Of a stretch of DNA of 64,000 nt, positions 59,901 to 64,000 are shown piece by piece. Position numbers and translations under genes: made by a program. Origin of the DNA: Pseudomonas soli (lineage in GTDB: Bacteria > Pseudomonadota > Gammaproteobacteria > Pseudomonadales > Pseudomonadaceae); the NCBI RefSeq assembly GCF_900110655.1, contig NZ_FOEQ01000002.1, positions 434,001 to 498,000 of the forward strand, written 5' to 3'. The notes under the pieces were generated by a model. It had not been told where the DNA came from and did no database searches. It was given only the letters and a program-made list of their open reading frames with translations. Position 1 is the stretch's first letter. Every line of letters begins with the position of its first letter.

Positions 59901-60595
59901 GGCTGTTTCGCCAACCCTCGGTACAGTGCGCCGCCGATCGCTGCCCCGATCAGCGGCGCCAGCCAGAACAACCACAGCTGCTGCAGCGCCCAGCCACCCA
60001 CGAACAAGGCCGGCCCTGTGCTGCGTGCCGGGTTGACCGAGGTGTTGGTGACCGGAATCGAAATCAGATGTATCAGGGTCAGCGCCAGGCCAATCGCAAT
60101 TGGCGCAAAGCCGGCCGGTGCCCTGGCATCGGTGGCGCCCATGATGATCACCAGGAACATCGCGGTCATCACCACCTCACTGGTGAAGCCTGCCGCCAGC
60201 GTGTAGCCGCCCGGCGAATGCTCGCCGTACCCGTTCGAGGCCAGGCCGCTGGCCAGTTCGAAGCCGGCTTTGCCACTGGCGATGAAGTAGATCACCGCTG
60301 CGGCCAGGATGGCGCCGATCACTTGGGCAATCACATAGGGCAGCAGCTCTTTTGCCGGGAACCGCCCGCCCACCACCAAACCGAACGACACGGCCGGATT
60401 GAGGTGACAACCCGAGATATGGCCGATGGCGAAGGCCATGGTCAGGACAGTCAGGCCGAACGCGAAAGCGACACCGAGAACGCCGATGCCAACGGGAGAA
60501 CTGGCGGCCAGCACGGCACTGCCGCACCCGCCAAGGACCAGCCAGAAAGTGCCGACCAGCTCGGCACCCATGCGCACACCCAGAGATGAAGTCAT
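59897..60595 (-). CDS. aqpZ: Aquaporin Z
   Basis: 232 residues, six membrane helices and the two pore motifs H-L-N-P-A-V and V-N-P-A-R-S-T-G-P. It conducts water. It sits among purine genes but is oppositely directed; there is no obvious link to purine use. The ATG at 60595 (MTSSLGVRM) follows GGAAGG. Confidence 0.94.
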   Translation of the reverse strand: MTSSLGVRMGAELVGTFWLVLGGCGSAVLAASSPVGIGVLGVAFAFGLTVLTMAFAIGHISGCHLNPAVSFGLVVGGRFPAKELLPYVIAQVIGAILAAAVIYFIASGKAGFELASGLASNGYGEHSPGGYTLAAGFTSEVVMTAMFLVIIMGATDARAPAGFAPIAIGLALTLIHLISIPVTNTSVNPARSTGPALFVGGWALQQLWLFWLAPLIGAAIGGALYRGLAKQP

Positions 60596-60702
60596 GAACC
60601 CTTCCTCAAGTAATTGGACGCAACGACTGCGCAAGCCCAACTGCTTGATGAAGGTTTGCTGGTGTGAAATCTAGCAGAGCTTTGGCCAAGGGCCAGTAAC
60701 GA

Positions 60703-60727
60703 CGAAGGGCCGCTAAGCGGCCCTTCG
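60703..60727 (-). terminator. Terminator of the second GntR gene
   Basis: CGAAGGGCCGC-TAA-GCGGCCCTTCG, perfect 11-bp arms, in the gap between this gene and aqpZ. Confidence 0.8.
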
Positions 60728-60744
60728 GTCATCAAGGCAAACGT

Positions 60745-61500
60745 TCAACCCTTGGCGGTAGCCTTGGGCTTTTTCAGCAGGTGCGAGAACACCGCGTGCA
60801 GGTCGTCCGAGGCGCTCTCCTCGTCGAGATTGAGCTTGCTGTCGATATGGTCCATGTGATGCATCATCAGGCTTACCGCCTGCTCGGCATCACGGGCCTC
60901 GATCGCATCGATCAGCTGCATGTGCTCATCGTACGAGCAGTGCGAGCGGTTACCGCTTTCGTACTGGGCGATGATCAGCGAAGTCTGCGACACCAGGCTG
61001 CGCTGGAAGCTCACCAGTGGCGCATTGCCGGCGGCTTCGGCCAGCTTGAGGTGGAACTCGCCGGACAGGCGGATACCGGCGCCACGGTCGCCACGGGAGA
61101 AGCTGTCACGCTCCTCGCGGACCATCTGGCGCAGTTCGTTGAGCTGTTCGAGGGTGGCGTGCTGCACGGCCAGCTCGGTGATCGCGCGCTCGACCATGCG
61201 CCGCGAGAAGAACACCTGCCGCGCCTCCTCGACCGTAGGGCTGGCCACCACCGCACCACGGTTGGGCCGCAACAGCACCACGCTCTCATGGGCCAGGCGC
61301 GACAGGGCGCGGCGGATGATGGTGCGGCTGACGCCGAAGATCTCGCCCAGTGCTTCCTCGCTCAACTTGGTGCCCGGTGCCAGACGCTGCTCGAGGATCG
61401 CCTCGAAGATATGCGCATAGACGATGTCGTCCTGGGTACCGCTGCGGCCGGCCTTGCCAGTGCGCACAGGTTTTTTCAGAGGTTGCAGCTGTTCGTTCAT
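60745..61500 (-). CDS. GntR family regulator (FCD type), divergent from the purine permease
   Basis: 251 residues. Winged HTH with L-S-E-E-A-L-G-E-I-F-G-V-S-R-T-I-I-R-R-A-L; FCD domain with the His residues of E-F-H-L-K-L and M-M-H-H-M-D-H that bind a metal in this group. It is divergent from azgA across a 355-bp gap that holds two TTGTACACA motifs and a TGACC-type dyad, so it probably regulates the permease or the whole purine cluster. The N-terminal 25 residues before the HTH are basic and flexible. Confidence 0.88.
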   Translation of the reverse strand: MNEQLQPLKKPVRTGKAGRSGTQDDIVYAHIFEAILEQRLAPGTKLSEEALGEIFGVSRTIIRRALSRLAHESVVLLRPNRGAVVASPTVEEARQVFFSRRMVERAITELAVQHATLEQLNELRQMVREERDSFSRGDRGAGIRLSGEFHLKLAEAAGNAPLVSFQRSLVSQTSLIIAQYESGNRSHCSYDEHMQLIDAIEARDAEQAVSLMMHHMDHIDSKLNLDEESASDDLHAVFSHLLKKPKATAKG

Positions 61501-61606
61501 GGGCTCTCGAGCACAAAGGATCTGCCAGTCGGACCGTGACTGTAATACCGGTCAGCGGGGGGATGGCAAGTCCTGGAAGAAGAAAAGGGGCCAAGGTATG
61601 GCGCCA

Positions 61607-61754
61607 TTGTACACAGGCTGACCCGTTTCTGCAGGTGGCCTTTTACCTATATAGCCGTTGTACGGCAGTTTGTGAGCACAAAAGATAAAACATTATTTGC
61701 ATTCTTTGTACACAAACGCATAATCCTGCGAGCAACTTCCTGACCCAAAAGTCA
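61607..61754. promoter_or_regulatory. Regulatory region of the purine permease gene
   Basis: TTGTACACA occurs twice (61607-61615 and 61706-61714); the second is part of the palindrome TTTGT-AC-ACAAA. A promoter TTGCAT (61697-61702), 16 bp, CATAAT (61719-61724) encloses the second motif. The dyad TGACC-CAAA-AGTCA (61741-61754) lies just after the expected start and matches the xdhA operators. The remainder of 61501-61855 shows no gene. Confidence 0.6.
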
Positions 61755-61855
61755 ACAAAATGGTCGGACGTCTGCCACACCCCCTCGCGAAGCCCCCCAG
61801 TGCATGGCTCAGGACCAGGCTTCGAACAACAAGAAAGACTTGAGGAGTACTCGCT

Positions 61856-63205
61856 GTGGAAAGCCGCAAATCCGAAGCACCTACGCTGGATCTCGCCCCA
61901 CCGCTCGAAACGGGCTGGCTGGAGCGGATTTTCAAACTCAAGCAGCATGGCAGCACTGTCCGCACCGAGCTGATCGCCGGGGTGACCACCTTCATCACCA
62001 TGGCCTACATCATCTTCGTCAACCCCAACATCATGGCCGACGCCGGCATCGACCACGGCGCGGCGTTCGTCGCCACCTGCATCGCCGCCGCCCTCGGCTG
62101 CCTGCTGATGGGGCTGTACGCCAACTGGCCGGTCGGCCTGGCGCCGGGCATGGGGCTCAACGCCTTCTTCACCTACACCGTGGTCGGCACCATGGGCTAC
62201 AACTGGGAAACGGCGCTGGGGGCGGTGTTCGTCTCTGGCGTGTTGTTCATGTTCCTGACCGTCTCGCGCGTGCGTGAGTGGCTGCTCAACAGCATCCCGC
62301 TGAGCCTACGCCATGCCATGGGGGCCGGCGTCGGCTTGTTCCTCGGGCTGATCGGCCTGAAGACCGCCGGCATCATCGTCGACAGCCCGGCAACCCTGGT
62401 CAAGCTGGGCTCGCTGCATGAGCCCGGCCCGCTGCTGGCGGCCGTGTGCTTCCTGCTGATTGCCATCCTCAGCTACAAGCGGGTGTTCGGCGCGATCCTG
62501 ATCAGCATCATCGGCGTCACCCTGGCCGGCTGGGGCCTGGGCCTGGTCAAGTTCGGCGGGGTGGTGTCGATGCCGCCGAGCCTCGCACCGACCTGGATGG
62601 CCATGGACGTGGTTGGCGTGTTCAACGTCAGCATGATCAGCGTGGTGCTGGCGTTCCTGTTCGTGCACATGTTCGACACCGCTGGCACGCTGATGGGCGT
62701 GGCCCAGCGGGCCAACCTGGTGGCACCGGACGGGCGTATCGAGAACTTGTCGCGGGCACTGAAGGCCGACAGCACCTCCAGCGTGTTCGGCGCGGTGGTC
62801 GGCGTGCCGCCGGTGACCAGCTACGTGGAAAGTGCCGCAGGTGTCGCGGCAGGTGGACGCACCGGCCTGACCGCCGTGGTGGTTGGCGTGCTGTTCATCG
62901 CCGCGATGTTCTTCGCCCCGCTGGCGGGAATGATTCCGGCCTATGCCACCGCCGGCGCGCTGATCTACGTGGCGATGCTGATGATGGGCAGCATGGCGCA
63001 TATCGAGTGGGATGAAGCCACCGACAGCATTCCGGCGATCGTCACGGTGATCATGATGCCGCTGACCTTCTCGGTGGCTGATGGCATCGCCCTTGGTTTC
63101 ATCAGCTACGTGGCGCTCAAGGCGGGTACCGGCAAGTTCAAGGAGATCTCGGCCAGCCTGTGGGTGCTGTGCGCGATCTTTATCGCTAAGTTTGTGTTTC
63201 TCTAA
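61856..63205 (+). CDS. Purine permease of the AzgA/NCS2-type family
   Basis: 449 residues, about 12-13 membrane helices. Family segments are T-F-I-T-M-A-Y-I-I-F-V-N-P, G-L-A-P-G-M-G-L-N-A-F-F, F-D-T-A-G-T-L-M-G-V and T-S-Y-V-E-S-A-A-G. Homologues import hypoxanthine, guanine or adenine. It supplies guanine and hypoxanthine for GuaD and XdhAB. The start is a GTG at 61856 with TGAGGAG upstream. The 3' end overlaps the convergent RHS gene by 20 bp. Confidence 0.92.
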   Translation: MESRKSEAPTLDLAPPLETGWLERIFKLKQHGSTVRTELIAGVTTFITMAYIIFVNPNIMADAGIDHGAAFVATCIAAALGCLLMGLYANWPVGLAPGMGLNAFFTYTVVGTMGYNWETALGAVFVSGVLFMFLTVSRVREWLLNSIPLSLRHAMGAGVGLFLGLIGLKTAGIIVDSPATLVKLGSLHEPGPLLAAVCFLLIAILSYKRVFGAILISIIGVTLAGWGLGLVKFGGVVSMPPSLAPTWMAMDVVGVFNVSMISVVLAFLFVHMFDTAGTLMGVAQRANLVAPDGRIENLSRALKADSTSSVFGAVVGVPPVTSYVESAAGVAAGGRTGLTAVVVGVLFIAAMFFAPLAGMIPAYATAGALIYVAMLMMGSMAHIEWDEATDSIPAIVTVIMMPLTFSVADGIALGFISYVALKAGTGKFKEISASLWVLCAIFIAKFVFL

Positions 63206-63902
63206 TCTTCACAGCTTCAACAAAGGGCGCTTCGGCGCCCGCACTTTTTACTACCGTAGCTCCCGCTGAAGATGCGAATTTTCCTGTTCTAGGCAGATTA
63301 GCTGACTCCACACCCGGGGGAACCTCTTCGAGCACAGTGAGGAAACCATAGCCCGCCGGATTGACCGCTGTTACATCAAACACATCCTTACTAAAGTGCT
63401 TCTCCGGTACCAACACCCCTTCAGGCGCAACCACTGCCAAGATAACGCCATCGATAGCTTTATCCTTATACGGCTTGACGTAATCACGAGTTGACCCGAT
63501 ATAAAAAGCCTCCCCTTGAGCTCGCCTATCAGGCCGTGAATGACCTCGGGAAACTCCCTGCAACAACCCTTTTACATTAAACGCATCTGTCGCGTGATAC
63601 CCAAGCAGTACAAGCCTCGGCACCTTGCTCAATAACATCGCAGACACTTTAACATGACCGCTTGGGTCTTTGTTGTTCACTGGATCTCTCTGACAGTAGC
63701 CGTATCCATTCAAACCACCTTTGGCGAACGGACTCATACTGTCCGGGCTATTGAAATTCATCAAAACCGGATTGTACGCTCTGTAACCATTACCCAAAAG
63801 GTAATGACCAGTTGCCCTTTCCACCAACTCGCCAGTGAACCCGAGAGAAACTTGAGCGAGCCTATGGTAGCCATAGGGCGCGTATGCATATTGAGTGCTC
63901 AT
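63186..63902 (-). CDS. Orphan RHS C-terminal protein with putative toxin domain
   Basis: 238 residues. Residues about 19-86 are the RHS-repeat core end (G-F-T-G-E-L; G-H-Y-L-L-G-N-G-Y-R-A-Y-N-P; D-P-V-N-N-K-D-P-S-G-H). The following 150 residues are variable and contain G-Y-H-A-T-D-A-F-N-V and G-E-A-F-Y-I-G-S-T-R-D-Y, a pattern like ADP-ribosyltransferase-type toxin domains. No repeat-rich shell, secretion signal or clear immunity gene is visible. Short orphan RHS proteins of this kind are common in P. putida. Confidence 0.75.
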   Translation of the reverse strand: MSTQYAYAPYGYHRLAQVSLGFTGELVERATGHYLLGNGYRAYNPVLMNFNSPDSMSPFAKGGLNGYGYCQRDPVNNKDPSGHVKVSAMLLSKVPRLVLLGYHATDAFNVKGLLQGVSRGHSRPDRRAQGEAFYIGSTRDYVKPYKDKAIDGVILAVVAPEGVLVPEKHFSKDVFDVTAVNPAGYGFLTVLEEVPPGVESANLPRTGKFASSAGATVVKSAGAEAPFVEAVKIRETQT

Positions 63903-64000
63903 CAGGCCGGCTGCTCAGCTGACTGAAAGGCCGATGGTCTCAAACGACCGACACACAGACCACTGACAAAAATGTCAGGGGCACGCTGGGCCCACCTGAA

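Overview
The window is a chromosomal segment of a fluorescent Pseudomonas of the P. putida group. I base this on high GC, a PvdL-type pyoverdine synthetase beside a PvdS/PfrI sigma factor, two tandem cbb3 oxidase operons followed by ccoGHIS-hemN-anr, and P. putida-type REP sequences. From memory, the backbone gene order matches the region around PP_4243 to PP_4284 of P. putida KT2440; no search was run. A 13.3-kb foreign island interrupts this backbone.

Positions 1-7150 are iron and transport genes: the 5' part of pvdL (minus strand), its PvdS-type promoter, and the Fur-controlled sigma factor gene pfrI, followed by a periplasmic solute-binding protein. Positions 7335-9078 hold three small metabolic genes. 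Positions 9128-24122 are a low-oxygen respiration block: ccoNOQP-1, ccoNOQP-2, then copper and assembly genes ccoG, fixH, ccoI, ccoS and a SafE-like membrane protein, then hemN and anr. Anr boxes lie before ccoN1 and hemN, and a weaker one before ccoG. Positions 24176-32172 carry apt, recR, ybaB, dnaX, a second solute-binding protein, a DUF2938/MerR pair, a UvrD-like helicase and a small coiled-coil protein.

Positions 32325-45654 are an integrative island inserted in the 4.5S (SRP) RNA gene ffs. A 78-bp perfect direct repeat of the ffs 3' part flanks it; the intact ffs is at 45580-45692 and the displaced 3' fragment at 32325-32402. The island is AT-richer than its host. It carries a tyrosine integrase, a four-gene operon with a zinc-ribbon protein, about 1.7 kb of hairpin-rich apparently non-coding DNA behind a strong promoter, a serine recombinase, a PD-(D/E)XK-like nuclease gene preceded by a gene whose start codon lies in a 7-bp tandem repeat, two secreted proteins, an XRE regulator, a 42-residue HTH protein coupled to an HNH nuclease, and a ShosTA-like pair (DprA-like protein plus HAD-phosphoribosyltransferase fusion). 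It reads as a defence-rich island with several uncharacterised modules.

Positions 45872-53556 return to the core: ligA, zipA, smc and a GntR regulator. Positions 53829-63205 are a purine catabolism cluster: xdhABC (xanthine dehydrogenase and its maturation factor), guaD (guanine deaminase), aqpZ, a second GntR regulator and an AzgA-type purine permease. The xdhA and permease promoters share a TGACC-N4-GGTCA-type dyad, which suggests a common repressor. The window ends with an orphan RHS C-terminal protein carrying a possible toxin domain.
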